DNA from: DATLRC01 sp035478435
GTDB lineage: Bacteria > Patescibacteriota > Saccharimonadia > Saccharimonadales > UBA4665
NCBI GenBank assembly: GCA_035478435.1
Contig: DATIJT010000002.1
Coordinates: 1 to 64,000 of the forward strand
Direction: 5' to 3'
DNA length: 64,000 nucleotides
Shown here: positions 24,987 through 33,907 of the stretch, piece after piece
Layout: every line of letters starts with the position of its first letter
Numbering within the stretch: the stretch's first letter is position 1
Program-made: the position numbers and the translations under genes
The notes under the pieces: generated by a model
Seen by the model: the letters and a program-made list of their open reading frames with translations, nothing else
Database searches by the model: none
Told to the model about the DNA's origin: nothing

Positions 24987-25246
24987 ACATTATCCGTTCG
25001 CAAAAAGCCGACAAACCTATATTTATGGAAGAGGCCGAAATCCACCAGGCCTTGACGGAAATGGCACTAGACAGCTCGCTCAATACCAATAACGCCAAAC
25101 CAGGCTACGCCAAAAAGGAAGAGTATCCTGCCAACCGGCTGCCATTTTACCAAAAACACATGGAATACCTGAAAAGCCACCCTAAAGTCAATCCGGCGCA
25201 TTACCTAGCCAACTTGCGTACTATGATCAAAATCCGCCATAGGTAG
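24983..25246 (+). CDS. Hypothetical small protein
   Basis: This 87-aa soluble protein is coupled to the upstream microprotein by an ATGA overlap. It is hydrophilic, with the stretch NRLPFYQKHMEYLKSHPKVNP, and ends basic. No family is recognised. A hairpin element starts 23 nt after its stop. Confidence 0.6.
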   Translation: MNIIRSQKADKPIFMEEAEIHQALTEMALDSSLNTNNAKPGYAKKEEYPANRLPFYQKHMEYLKSHPKVNPAHYLANLRTMIKIRHR

Positions 25247-25268
25247 CCAGAGAACTAAACCGAGATAT

Positions 25269-25432
25269 TAGACCTCTTTCCAAACCCCCATCTACCAAAT
25301 CCGTTCAGTAACCGCAGCCTGCACAGGTTTTTCTCGTCAACATACCTAAAGGTATGCCTCCTCTAAACAATCTGCACATGCTACAATTCCTGAAGCAGAT
25401 TTGCCTACGACGAGAGTCTGGAAAGAGGTCTA
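25269..25432 (+). other. Long hairpin element 3
   Basis: TAGACCTCTTTCCA (25269-25282) is perfectly complementary to 25419-25432. The central hairpin is CATACC-TAAA-GGTATG (25341-25356), preceded by TTTTTCTCGTC and followed by CCTCCTC, as in the other elements. It lies in the gap upstream of the DEAD-box helicase promoter. Confidence 0.75.
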
Positions 25433-25444
25433 TTGATAACTCTT

Positions 25445-25473
25445 TTGACATCCCAAAGATATCGTGCTAATAT
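25445..25473 (+). promoter_or_regulatory. Promoter of the DEAD-box helicase gene, with a long leader
   Basis: TTGACA (25445-25450) and TAATAT (25468-25473) are 17 bp apart, and TGC before the -10 box makes it an extended promoter. The leader to the ATG at 25578 is about 98 nt and includes a small GTTC/GAAC dyad, so post-transcriptional control is possible. Confidence 0.75.
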
Positions 25474-25577
25474 ATAAGCATTGTTTTTGATGAATCCGGG
25501 TTTGCTAGTAGATTAATTACTCGATGTTCATTTGAACAAGTCAAGTAATAACTATTAACAGATAAGGATTCTTTTTT

Positions 25578-26768
25578 ATGTCTTATACAAATTACTCAAG
25601 CCGCCGTACTGGGCGCGCTAACCCTGGACGGCACTTCGCACCCGCACGCTCAAAAACTAGACGCGGGGCGCAATACATTGATCCTGCTCTTTTTGTTAAG
25701 GTCGCTAGGCCTGTCAGTTCTGAAGACTACTTGCCAACTCACAGCTTTGGAGACTTTGCTGTTGAACCGTTATTGGCCCAGAACTTGGTAGCTAAAGGCT
25801 ACGAGACGCCTTCGCCCATTCAGGACCAGACTATTCCGCTTGGCCTTGAGGGCAAAGACGTCATTGGTATCGCCAATACCGGTACTGGTAAAACCGCCGC
25901 TTTCGTGGTGCCAGTGCTGCAAAAACTGATAACTACCAAATCTAAAGCATTGGTAATCGCGCCTACCCGTGAGTTGGCACAGCAAATAGAAGGCGAATTT
26001 CGGTCTTTAGGCAAAGGCACTGGCCTGCTAGGAGCTCTGCTTATAGGCGGAGCCAATATTGGCCCACAGCTAAGGTCCCTACGCGATAAGCCGGAAATCG
26101 TAATTGGCACGCCCGGCCGGATTAAAGACCACTTAGAACGACGTACACTGGACCTATCCAGCTTCAACTTGGTAGTGCTGGACGAGGTTGACCGCATGCT
26201 GGACATGGGCTTCATAAACGATGTTCGTCACATTTTAAGTAATTTGCCGTCTAATCGACAATCGTTCTTTTTCTCGGCTACTCTAGACGAAAAAGTCAAA
26301 AGCCTGATCGGCACCTTCGCCCGCGAACCTATAACCATAACCGTCAAAACCGGCGAAACCAGTCAGAATGTCCACCAGAATATCGTCCATTACACGGCTA
26401 AAGGCGATAAACTAAGCAAACTGCACGACCTACTAATAGCTAGCGACGTCAAAGCCATTGTGTTTGATGAAACTCAGCGCAGTGTAGAACGGCTCAGCCA
26501 AGAATTGGTAGCGCGTGGCTTCGAAGCCGATGCCATCCACGGCGGCAAAAGCCAAAGCCAGCGACAGCGGGCGTTGGACAGGTTTAAGAAAAACAATATC
26601 AACATTCTGGTGGCTACCGATGTAGCGGCCCGTGGCATCGACGTTATAGACATCACGCATGTTATAAATTACTCACAACCCCAAAACTACGAAGATTACA
26701 TCCACCGCATTGGCCGAACTGGCCGCGCCGGCCGAATCGGCTACGCACTGACCTTCGTCCCTCATTAA
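25578..26768 (+). CDS. DEAD-box ATP-dependent RNA helicase
   Basis: This 396-aa protein has an Arg/Gly-rich basic N-terminus (about 1-35) and both RecA-like domains. Motifs are the Q motif PSPIQDQTIP, Walker A GIANTGTGKTAA, Ia APTRELAQQ, II DEVD (a DEVD variant of DEAD), III FFSATL, V TDVAARGID and VI HRIGRTGRAG. There is no C-terminal extension, so it is a minimal RNA unwinding enzyme for ribosome assembly or mRNA turnover. The long leader recalls cold-induced helicases, which is inference. Confidence 0.9.
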   Translation: MSYTNYSSRRTGRANPGRHFAPARSKTRRGAQYIDPALFVKVARPVSSEDYLPTHSFGDFAVEPLLAQNLVAKGYETPSPIQDQTIPLGLEGKDVIGIANTGTGKTAAFVVPVLQKLITTKSKALVIAPTRELAQQIEGEFRSLGKGTGLLGALLIGGANIGPQLRSLRDKPEIVIGTPGRIKDHLERRTLDLSSFNLVVLDEVDRMLDMGFINDVRHILSNLPSNRQSFFFSATLDEKVKSLIGTFAREPITITVKTGETSQNVHQNIVHYTAKGDKLSKLHDLLIASDVKAIVFDETQRSVERLSQELVARGFEADAIHGGKSQSQRQRALDRFKKNNINILVATDVAARGIDVIDITHVINYSQPQNYEDYIHRIGRTGRAGRIGYALTFVPH

Positions 26769-26872
26769 TTAAGAGCTGACTAGTAAAAATTCAGCCCTTA
26801 CTGTAAAAGTCTTTACAGACATTTATTGTTATTATTAGTAGGGTTAAAAATTATATAAACAGGAGAACTGCT

Positions 26873-27271
26873 ATGGCAGACGAAATACAAAAGGTTCAGG
26901 AAACCACTACTCAAGCTGGCAATACCGTCCAAACCACAAAGGAAGTCAGTCAGCATGACATCCAAGCAGAAGCGGAGCACCCGATAAATGTAGCCGAACG
27001 GGTAGTCTGGTATGTGGCCGGCGTGTTGCTATTCCTATTGGGCTTCCGCTTCCTGCTTTCATTGCTGGGCGCTAACCCATCTAACAGCTTCGCCAATTTT
27101 ATATACGCCACTTCCCACCCCTTCGTGGCGCCGTTTTTCAGCCTATTTAACTACAACTACAGCAATGGCGTTTCACACTTCGAAATCTACACTTTGGTAG
27201 CCATGCTTTTCTATGCGCTTGTAGCCTGGGGTATAGCCAGGTTAGTAACGATTAACCGCCGCGAGGCTTAA
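26873..27271 (+). CDS. YggT-family membrane protein
   Basis: This 132-aa protein has a hydrophilic N-terminal tail (about 1-40) and two or three transmembrane segments. The YggT pattern GFRFLLSLLGANPSNSF is followed by TSHPFVAPFFSLF. YggT proteins are small membrane proteins linked to cell-envelope or osmotic functions; the molecular role is unsettled. An AGGAGAA ribosome-binding site precedes the ATG. A CTGTAAA/TTTACAG hairpin at 26801-26818 separates it from the helicase gene. Confidence 0.8.
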   Translation: MADEIQKVQETTTQAGNTVQTTKEVSQHDIQAEAEHPINVAERVVWYVAGVLLFLLGFRFLLSLLGANPSNSFANFIYATSHPFVAPFFSLFNYNYSNGVSHFEIYTLVAMLFYALVAWGIARLVTINRREA

Positions 27272-27285
27272 ATAATTTTGGGTTC

Positions 27286-28623
27286 CTAATGCCCGGCGGC
27301 CATCTCTGGGTCGGGGTCGTGGGCCATAGTTTGGCGGGAAGGCCGGTAAAGTAGCCAGAAAAGTAGGCCGCCGACTGCCACGGTGATGCTAGCGGCGATG
27401 ATCGGCACGTTGCGGCTAATGCCGCCTAAGTAGCCAGTTAGCGCCGCAGGGATGGATTGCGCCAGGGCTTGGACAGAAGCATTAATGCCTAATACCTCAC
27501 CCTGTATATTAGCCGCTGCCGAACGGCTGACCAAGGCAGTAATATTCGCTATGGACAAGCCGACACAGATTGGAATAAGGGGGGCAACTAATAAAAGCTG
27601 GGTAGTATTATTAGGAATAAAGATGGCTACTAAAGCCACGCTTAAACCCAGTATGCTAAAGCGCAGGACTTGCCAGTTCGCCAGGCGTTTAGCCAAAATG
27701 GCCGTCAGGGCGCCTTGGGTAATGGCGATCCACAGGCCTATGTAAGCGAAGAAATCGCCGATATTGTTGGCCTTAAAACCCAGTTTAGTCGTCAGGTAAA
27801 CGCTGAAAAAGGTAGTAAAAAAGCTAAAACCGCCCCAAAACAAGAATACCGAAGGGAAAATAGTCCGCAGCCCAGGCAAGGTAACCGCTTTAATGATGTT
27901 GTGGAAGGAGCGACTCCAATCAATCTTCAGGTGGTGCGCTACCCTTTTGAGGGTTTCCGGGAAATTGACCAAGACCATAGTAACGTTAATAGTGCTCAAG
28001 ATGGCCGCGAACCAAAACGGCGTGGCGGCATTAAACCAGCGCGGAGTTGTTAATAGATGTAAGCTACCGACGTGCAATAATGTCACTCCAGGACTGGCTA
28101 ATTTACCGCCAATGTAAGGGCCAAGTATAAACCCCAGTCCGAATACAGCCCCCATCAGCCCAAAGTTACGGGTGCGGTGTTCAGGCGCTGTTACATCGGC
28201 AATGGCGGCTTGGGCTACGGCTACATTGCCGCCGGTTATGCCATCAAAAGCCCGGGCTAAAAATAGTAGCGGGATATTGCGTACAATAATACCGTGAGCA
28301 AATACCACATAACTTACCGCTGTGCCCGCCAGGCTAAGGGCTAAAATTTTCTTACGACCGTAGCGGTCAGATAATTGGCCAAGAATAGGCGTAGCCAGGA
28401 ATTGCATGAACGGGAAGATAGCCGTCAAAAAGCCAAGTAGTACCAAGCCGTCTTTATAAGTCCAACCGGCCGGCAACAGGTAGAAAGGCGAATGCGGGTT
28501 GGCCAAAAGCTGCGGGATGACCGGGAATAAAATACCCACACCGAGCAGGTCAATAAAAACCGTAAACAGCACGATGGGCAAGACTTTGCCTTCTAATTTG
28601 CCTTTTAGTTTACTAACGACCAT
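27286..28623 (-). CDS. MFS transporter, TetA-like
   Basis: This 445-aa protein has twelve probable transmembrane segments. The MFS motif GQLSDRYGRKKIL lies in the loop 2-3 position and ARAFDGITGGNVAVAQA resembles the motif in TetA-type drug efflux proteins. The substrate is unknown. It is convergent with the YggT gene. Confidence 0.85.
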   Translation of the reverse strand: MVVSKLKGKLEGKVLPIVLFTVFIDLLGVGILFPVIPQLLANPHSPFYLLPAGWTYKDGLVLLGFLTAIFPFMQFLATPILGQLSDRYGRKKILALSLAGTAVSYVVFAHGIIVRNIPLLFLARAFDGITGGNVAVAQAAIADVTAPEHRTRNFGLMGAVFGLGFILGPYIGGKLASPGVTLLHVGSLHLLTTPRWFNAATPFWFAAILSTINVTMVLVNFPETLKRVAHHLKIDWSRSFHNIIKAVTLPGLRTIFPSVFLFWGGFSFFTTFFSVYLTTKLGFKANNIGDFFAYIGLWIAITQGALTAILAKRLANWQVLRFSILGLSVALVAIFIPNNTTQLLLVAPLIPICVGLSIANITALVSRSAAANIQGEVLGINASVQALAQSIPAALTGYLGGISRNVPIIAASITVAVGGLLFWLLYRPSRQTMAHDPDPEMAAGH

Positions 28624-28694
28624 ATTTAATTTCCTAATCCTATACTTTTACTCAGCATAACATAGTCCTAAACTAATATTTTTAGGTTATCACC

Positions 28695-28724
28695 TTGACC
28701 GCATAGGTAAAATCAGGCTAGGCT
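28695..28724 (+). promoter_or_regulatory. Promoter for a probably leaderless trehalase-like mRNA
   Basis: TTGACC (28695-28700) and TAGGCT (28719-28724) are 18 bp apart. The ATG at 28731 lies 6 nt after the -10 box with no Shine-Dalgarno sequence. Confidence 0.55.
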
Positions 28725-28730
28725 GGACGT

Positions 28731-30011
28731 ATGTCCAAACTTGATAAAGCTAAAGATTTAATGAACAGGACTTTCAGGCTCACTTTTCGGTCGGATAAGG
28801 AACTGTCTCCGGAAGATGTTATGGTGGCGCGGGCCTACATCGCCGCTTTTTGGCCGAGCATCACCCGGTTCCACCCTAAAGACGATGAAAGTTTGCTGGG
28901 TTTACCAAAACCGTATCTAGTACCCTCATGGCGGGAAAAGACCGGTTTTGACTACAACGAGTTGTACTATTGGGACAGCTACTTTATGGTCCAGAGCTCG
29001 ATAGATGAAGCCCATAAAGACTTAGTGATGGGTATTTTAGAAGATTTAATCTATATGTTTAAGCGTTTTAAGGTCATACCGAACGCTTCACGGACTTATC
29101 TCACTGGCCGTTCCCAGCCACCTCTCCTAACGTCGTTTATTTTCGATGTCTACCATGCTTATAAACCAGGCGAAGAGTGGTTAAAAGAAGTGATAGAAGT
29201 TGCCAAACAGGAGTACAAAACTGTCTGGACGGGAACTAAAAAGCCAAATGAAAGGCAGGTTTACCAAGGCCTGTCGCGCTACTATGACATCAACTACCTG
29301 AATGACCTGGCCGAAGCCGAGAGTGGCTGGGATATGACACCTCGCTTTGGCCGGCGGGCGCTGAACTACCTGCCGGTAGATTTAAACGCTTTGTTGTATA
29401 AATACGAGACTGACTTTGCCCGGGCGGCCCGCATTGTTGACGACAAACGTGAAGCTGCCCGCTGGGACGATGCTGCCGAGCAGCGCAAGGCAACCATGAA
29501 TGAGCTGATGTGGGACCACATCCGTGGCCTGTACTATGATTACAATTACCAAAAGGAAAAACGTGGCAGTGTCAGTAGCCTGGCCACTTATTTCCCGCTG
29601 TGGGCCGGTATGGTAGATGAAAAACAGGCCGCTTCCCTAGTCAAAGCTCTGCGCCGGTTTGAAAATAGGGGCGGGTTAGCTACCACCGATTCTTTGCCAG
29701 TCGGCCAATTCGTGCTTGGCACTATGCCTACCCAGTGGGCCTACCCGAACGGCTGGGCGCCGCTGCACTTTATGGTTGTCAAGGGCTTAGAACGCTACGG
29801 TTACCACGGCGATGCCCGCCGCATCGCCATGAAGTGGCTCAAAACTAATCTAGCATGGTTTAACGAGCACAAAGTTTTCCTGGAAAAGTACAATGTCATC
29901 TCACCCGATAAGCCGCCTGTAAAAGGCATTTACCCATCACAGACGGGCTTTGGCTGGACTAATGCAGTCTTTGAACGCTTTTGCCAAGACTACGTCGACC
30001 GCCCGCTCTAG
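28731..30011 (+). CDS. Trehalase-like glycoside hydrolase (GH37-type)
   Basis: This 426-aa protein has trehalase landmarks: LVPSWREKTGFDYNELYYWD near the N-terminus, ESGWDMTPRF with the expected acid Asp201, PTQWAYPNGWAPLHF, and TGFGWTNAVFERF at the C-terminus. It lacks a signal peptide, so it is cytoplasmic, and it is shorter than E. coli TreF. The segment that normally reads GGGGEYxxQxGFGW and carries the catalytic base Glu reads KGIYPSQTGFGW, with Ile400 in place of Glu. Activity on trehalose is therefore uncertain. The family fit is good. Confidence 0.85.
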   Translation: MSKLDKAKDLMNRTFRLTFRSDKELSPEDVMVARAYIAAFWPSITRFHPKDDESLLGLPKPYLVPSWREKTGFDYNELYYWDSYFMVQSSIDEAHKDLVMGILEDLIYMFKRFKVIPNASRTYLTGRSQPPLLTSFIFDVYHAYKPGEEWLKEVIEVAKQEYKTVWTGTKKPNERQVYQGLSRYYDINYLNDLAEAESGWDMTPRFGRRALNYLPVDLNALLYKYETDFARAARIVDDKREAARWDDAAEQRKATMNELMWDHIRGLYYDYNYQKEKRGSVSSLATYFPLWAGMVDEKQAASLVKALRRFENRGGLATTDSLPVGQFVLGTMPTQWAYPNGWAPLHFMVVKGLERYGYHGDARRIAMKWLKTNLAWFNEHKVFLEKYNVISPDKPPVKGIYPSQTGFGWTNAVFERFCQDYVDRPL

Positions 30012-30036
30012 GGTCCAATTATTAAAATTGAACTAG

Positions 30037-31116
30037 TTACTTCTTGCCCGACATAAGGATTTCATTATATGCGAATAACGCGCCGACGTAATAGGGCATT
30101 GAATTCTGCTCGTAAGCAGTAACCTTTGCCCATTCTACAGTTGGTGCTCCGGCTGGATTTTGACTGTAGCCAGCCCAAGTTAATCTGGTTAAACCATTTC
30201 TATTATCATCGGCGGGGTCATTGGCCTGGTAATCACTCTCAGGGGTTAGCGGAGCCGGCATACACTTGGGAGTATCGTTAGGCTCTACACACATTTCACC
30301 TGTTCCGCTTCCTACTTTGAGAGGAATCGGACCGGAAGGCGGTTCATCAAAGGTGCCTAAGACTACTACTGCTTTAGTATGAGGTCCCATGGTAAATTTA
30401 AATTGTTTAGAACCTACTCCGTTGACCGGCACACCGCTTGGCCAGCCATCATTAAGAAGCGCAGAGTCATATTGGACATTATCATCCCTATGAGCGGGTT
30501 TCAAGTTAATCGGCTTATCTGTACCTGACACATTAATGCTTAATCTGCAGGCAAGGCCACCCACATTACTTGTTTTAGTGGTGTTGCCATTTCTGGTAAA
30601 AACTTCATAGCCCCAAAGACCTGGTGATAAGTCAAAATTATCAGCCTTTTGTTGGTCGCTACTTTTCTTGGCTTGTTCATGCTGAGAGGCCCAATTATCC
30701 AGTAATACTAAAGGTGGCTTTGCTGGTCCGGTATGAGTATCCTTGGCGTCAACGAAACCCCCATTTTGAGTCGAAGGCCCATCCAATCTTTGGAATCTAA
30801 TACCCACGTAGCCAGTTTTTGCTTGGCTACAGTTCTGTTCTGTTTTTATGGCATTTTTTCTATTGATGGTTATTTTTTTTGTTAAGTGCCAATTATTATC
30901 CCAACTATTACCGAAAGCAGTCACATTAATCTGGCTTTTCTTTGGCGCAGTTGTAGTTTTGGACGGTGTAGCTTCAGCTCGCGCCACATATATGCCCAAA
31001 GCAGCTAAACTTATACCTCCTAAAGCTAATAAAGTAGAAACACTCGAGCTTCCACTTTCATTGTGCCTGCTAACTCTACTTACTGTAGGATCAACATTCC
31101 GCCTCGCCCTTGCCAT
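30037..31116 (-). CDS. Membrane-anchored secreted protein of unknown function
   Basis: With the start at 31116 this is a 359-aa protein. It has a basic N-terminus (ARARRNVDPTVSRVSRH), one transmembrane segment (about residues 25-45, LLALGGISLAALGIYVA) and a large Cys-containing extracytoplasmic domain with SINVSGTDKPI and a C-terminal repeat-free end. An in-frame start at 31221 is rejected because it lies beyond the terminator hairpin of the preceding gene. It probably forms a surface pair with the gene at 31248. Confidence 0.7.
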   Translation of the reverse strand: MARARRNVDPTVSRVSRHNESGSSSVSTLLALGGISLAALGIYVARAEATPSKTTTAPKKSQINVTAFGNSWDNNWHLTKKITINRKNAIKTEQNCSQAKTGYVGIRFQRLDGPSTQNGGFVDAKDTHTGPAKPPLVLLDNWASQHEQAKKSSDQQKADNFDLSPGLWGYEVFTRNGNTTKTSNVGGLACRLSINVSGTDKPINLKPAHRDDNVQYDSALLNDGWPSGVPVNGVGSKQFKFTMGPHTKAVVVLGTFDEPPSGPIPLKVGSGTGEMCVEPNDTPKCMPAPLTPESDYQANDPADDNRNGLTRLTWAGYSQNPAGAPTVEWAKVTAYEQNSMPYYVGALFAYNEILMSGKK

Positions 31117-31192
31117 ATTGTTATAATAACTACCTTCATTAGATTTTACAATTGCTAAATATATTGTTTTAGTAAGCTTATGAAGCCAAGAA

Positions 31193-31217
31193 GGAGTGCA
31201 GGCCAACCCTGCACTCC
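31193..31217 (-). terminator. Hairpin between the two secreted-protein genes
   Basis: GGAGTGCAGG (31193-31202) pairs perfectly with CCTGCACTCC (31208-31217). On the minus strand it follows the stop of the gene at 31248 by about 30 nt and is followed by TTCTT, so it may be a terminator with a weak T tail. Confidence 0.6.
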
Positions 31218-31247
31218 TCACAAACTATTTATTTTCGATTTGGTTTA

Positions 31248-32096
31248 CTACCAAGCTGCACAGGTGTCGTTCTCACCGTTGGAAGTAATGTCAAACCAGT
31301 TAATAGATGGAGTGCCAAGAAGGTTAACAACCTCAGGCTTTAAGGTAACTTTCCAGCTCCGATCTTTACAACCGATAGGGATTCGAGTACCTACATTGTT
31401 GTAGTAATATCCCTTGACTTGGTAATCGACTACCGCACTTGCCCTAATACATGGCACACCGTCTGGATGTGACACATAAGGTACTTGTGAAATAACGTTA
31501 CCGCCTGTGTCAATACCGCTCGAAGAAGCATCATTTTCAGCATTTGATGACCATCCGTAAGCTATGAAAGGAGTACAGAACGAAGAAGTGTCGGTGGCAG
31601 AATCTTCATATCCTACAGTTTTAGCGCAATTTGGAGACGCGTAAACATTGGCATTACCAATGACCCAGTCTACCCAAAGTTCACTGGTAGATAGCCAAAC
31701 GTAGGCATAACCAGTTAGCTCGTCAGTAGTTGTTACGCTTGTTTTCGAGGCGGTACAAGGTATGGGCTTACCGGTAAGACTGTTAATAAGTCCTACAGTA
31801 GTATCTACCGCAGATCCGGTGTCGACTGTCCCTGAAAGATCAGTGCCACCAACACCACCGACACCGCTAGTACTAGACGTGTCAGTAGAAACCGGTACCG
31901 TAATTTTACCGATGTACTTAAGGTTTGGGTCTGTTTTTATAGTATATCCTGATGCTCCTTGAGCTGCTGCTGCAGCAGTTGGTGCAACCAGTGTAAAAAG
32001 AAGAGCTCCTGCTGCTATCCCGTATGAGAAATAGTGTGCAAGAGCTCCGCTTAGAGATTTTAGTTTTTTAATAGAAGTGCGCCAAATATGCGACAT
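31248..32096 (-). CDS. Secreted protein of unknown function
   Basis: This 282-aa protein has a clear signal peptide: a basic start, then a hydrophobic core at about residues 25-43 and cleavage near AAAAQG. A Gly/Ser/Thr-rich linker (about 70-100) and a domain with six or more Cys follow. The segment DWVIGNANVYASPNC and a C-terminal VNLLGTPSINWFDITSNG are landmarks without a family match. A strong AAAGGAGGG ribosome-binding site precedes the ATG. Conserved Cys suggest disulfides outside the cell. Confidence 0.75.
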   Translation of the reverse strand: MSHIWRTSIKKLKSLSGALAHYFSYGIAAGALLFTLVAPTAAAAAQGASGYTIKTDPNLKYIGKITVPVSTDTSSTSGVGGVGGTDLSGTVDTGSAVDTTVGLINSLTGKPIPCTASKTSVTTTDELTGYAYVWLSTSELWVDWVIGNANVYASPNCAKTVGYEDSATDTSSFCTPFIAYGWSSNAENDASSSGIDTGGNVISQVPYVSHPDGVPCIRASAVVDYQVKGYYYNNVGTRIPIGCKDRSWKVTLKPEVVNLLGTPSINWFDITSNGENDTCAAW

Positions 32097-32139
32097 GTAT
32101 TTACCCTCCTTTCAGAGTGGGTAATTTACTATTCTTTGA

Positions 32140-32250
32140 GAATATTTATAGAAACTCTCAACGTGCACGTCATAGTTTCTGAGGGTTAATTTATATTTAA
32201 TTCTACAGAAGGTGTATGTGAGAATTCTTACAATAGTTTCTGGGGGTAGG
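32140..32250. promoter_or_regulatory. Regulatory region with palindrome and repeated AGTTTCT motif
   Basis: The 318-nt gap between the divergent genes at 32096 and 32415 contains a perfect palindrome ACGTGCACGT (about 32161-32170). Three copies of a motif also occur: ATAGTTTCTG occurs twice in direct orientation and ATAGAAACT once in the opposite orientation. A TATAAA-like -10 on the minus strand lies among them. The copies could be binding sites for a regulator of the secreted-protein gene. Nothing else coding was found in this gap. Confidence 0.4.
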
Positions 32251-32414
32251 CAAGTGAAAATATTAGACTTTTCCACAGCCATAGTTGATTTCAAGCATAA
32301 ATTTATGATATTCAATTGAATTTTTAAATATAACTAAAGAATTTGATTAATAGATCAGATATTTGCATTTTTATGAGTAGTAGTTTATTGTATAGTTAGT
32401 AATGGAGAACGTTT

Positions 32415-33302
32415 GTGACTGATCCAGCAGAATCAGATATGGATTTAAACGCTTTACCCTTAGAAGCACCGGAAAGTGTATCTATTGAGGAAGCTATAGT
32501 TGCCGCTGACGCAAAGCATGCACAAGATCTAGAAGAAGTTGCGGATTGGGAAAAAGAGGTTCAAGCCGCCGAGCAATGCTTAGCCGAAGCAAAAGCCCAG
32601 GCTGACATATCTGGGGCCGAAGCCGAAAGATTAAAAGCTATTTATAATGAGCAGCAAAGACCTACGAGCCCCAACGTGCTTGGTATAAGGACTCTAGTAG
32701 AAACTACTGTCTCTTTAGAACCGGCAGAATCGGATGGCCCTTCAGAAGATAGACCTGAATCTGCGGTCAAAGCAGTTCCGGGATCTGAAGTTAGGGATGA
32801 AAGCGGTTCAGTAACTGGAGAGGATACTCCAATAGTTGCTGAGGTAACTTATGTGACTGTTGGGCAGATTGTTGAAAATATGCTTGCTGGTGACAAATAC
32901 CCCTCGCTTTATAAGCAACTGCAAAGAATGATAGATGTAATCAGTGTTAGGTTGGGCTTGCCACAAGACCAAAGGCTGCACTTAATTGACTGGATCTCTC
33001 CCGCAAAAATGACTCGTCACGAGAATGAAGGCCGGACTGCAGCCCACAAATTACCTAAAAGCTATAGTGACTTAACAGCTGAAGTTTTTACTGATGACGA
33101 ACAAGCAATCTTAGGCTTGCTATTCGATTTGCCGCAACTACGAAGTGCTACTATTCAGAGATATTTGAAAGGCCAGAACAAAGTACAAGGGGCTAGGGCT
33201 TACGAGGTTCTTAAGCAATTGGGTATAGTTGATAGCTCGGAAGACTACAAAAAACTGCTTTTGAGTGCCCTAGGCAAACTCCCCGCCCACCAAGATTCTT
33301 GA
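32415..33302 (+). CDS. Hypothetical protein with coiled coil and C-terminal helical domain
   Basis: This 295-aa acidic protein has an N-terminal coiled coil (about 28-75, rich in Ala/Glu), a linker of low complexity (about 78-150) and a C-terminal domain of about 140 residues. That domain ends in a helix-turn-helix-like pattern (RSATIQRYLKGQNKVQGARA). The start is a GTG at 32415 with ATGGAGAA upstream. No function is proposed; a nucleic-acid or protein-interaction role is speculation. Confidence 0.65.
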   Translation: MTDPAESDMDLNALPLEAPESVSIEEAIVAADAKHAQDLEEVADWEKEVQAAEQCLAEAKAQADISGAEAERLKAIYNEQQRPTSPNVLGIRTLVETTVSLEPAESDGPSEDRPESAVKAVPGSEVRDESGSVTGEDTPIVAEVTYVTVGQIVENMLAGDKYPSLYKQLQRMIDVISVRLGLPQDQRLHLIDWISPAKMTRHENEGRTAAHKLPKSYSDLTAEVFTDDEQAILGLLFDLPQLRSATIQRYLKGQNKVQGARAYEVLKQLGIVDSSEDYKKLLLSALGKLPAHQDS

Positions 33303-33343
33303 TCTGCTAGATTATCTGGGCATGTTAAGATTATTAGTATCTT

Positions 33344-33838
33344 ATGAAGCAAAGCGCAGGGTTGTTAGTTTTTCGCCGCCAAAATAATTTAGTTGAGGTG
33401 CTGCTAGTGCATCCGGGTGGACCGTTTTGGGCTAAAAAGGATCAGTGGATGATCCCTAAAGGCGAACTTGAGGACAATGAAGATCACAAAACCGCGGCGC
33501 TAAGAGAATTTGAAGAAGAATTGGGCATTAAACCACCCGATGGTGAATTTATAGATTTGGGTCAAGCTAAACAGGGCAACAAAATTAATTTTGTTTGGGC
33601 AATAGAAGGCAACCCGGATCTATCTAACTTTAAAAGTAATACTTTCTCTATGGAGTGGCCGCCTAAATCTGGTAGGCAACAAGAATTCACCGAGATTGAT
33701 CGCGCTGAGTGGTTTGATTTAACTAGCGCTAAAAGCAAACTTTTTAAAACTCAAACAGAGTTCATAGACCGCTTGGCGGTTAATTTAGATCTAAGCCTAG
33801 AAGAATCGCCTAAGTTCGAACAGCAGTCGCTAATCTAA
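33344..33838 (+). CDS. NUDIX hydrolase
   Basis: This 164-aa protein has the Nudix box GELEDNEDHKTAALREFEEE followed by LGI, with the metal-binding REFEEE pattern, at about residues 47-70. GGPFWAKKDQWMIPKG precedes it, as in the diadenosine-polyphosphate/DR1025-like Nudix group. It hydrolyses a nucleoside diphosphate linked to another moiety; the exact substrate is unknown. The ATG has a TGTTAAGAT box 12 nt upstream and no Shine-Dalgarno sequence. Confidence 0.88.
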   Translation: MKQSAGLLVFRRQNNLVEVLLVHPGGPFWAKKDQWMIPKGELEDNEDHKTAALREFEEELGIKPPDGEFIDLGQAKQGNKINFVWAIEGNPDLSNFKSNTFSMEWPPKSGRQQEFTEIDRAEWFDLTSAKSKLFKTQTEFIDRLAVNLDLSLEESPKFEQQSLI

Positions 33839-33907
33839 AATACTAGCGCTTGCATCCTGGATGTTTAGGTTTAGAATGAGCATTTGTACTAAAGAGGCAG
33901 GAAATAA

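Noticed and set aside
24865..25092. 75-aa frame overlapping the microprotein and the 87-aa gene
   Set aside because: It is a frame shadow; the coupled pair at 24918 and 24983 has better start signals.
32112..32315. 67-aa minus-strand frame in the divergent spacer
   Set aside because: It lacks a ribosome-binding site and covers the palindrome and repeated motifs that look regulatory.
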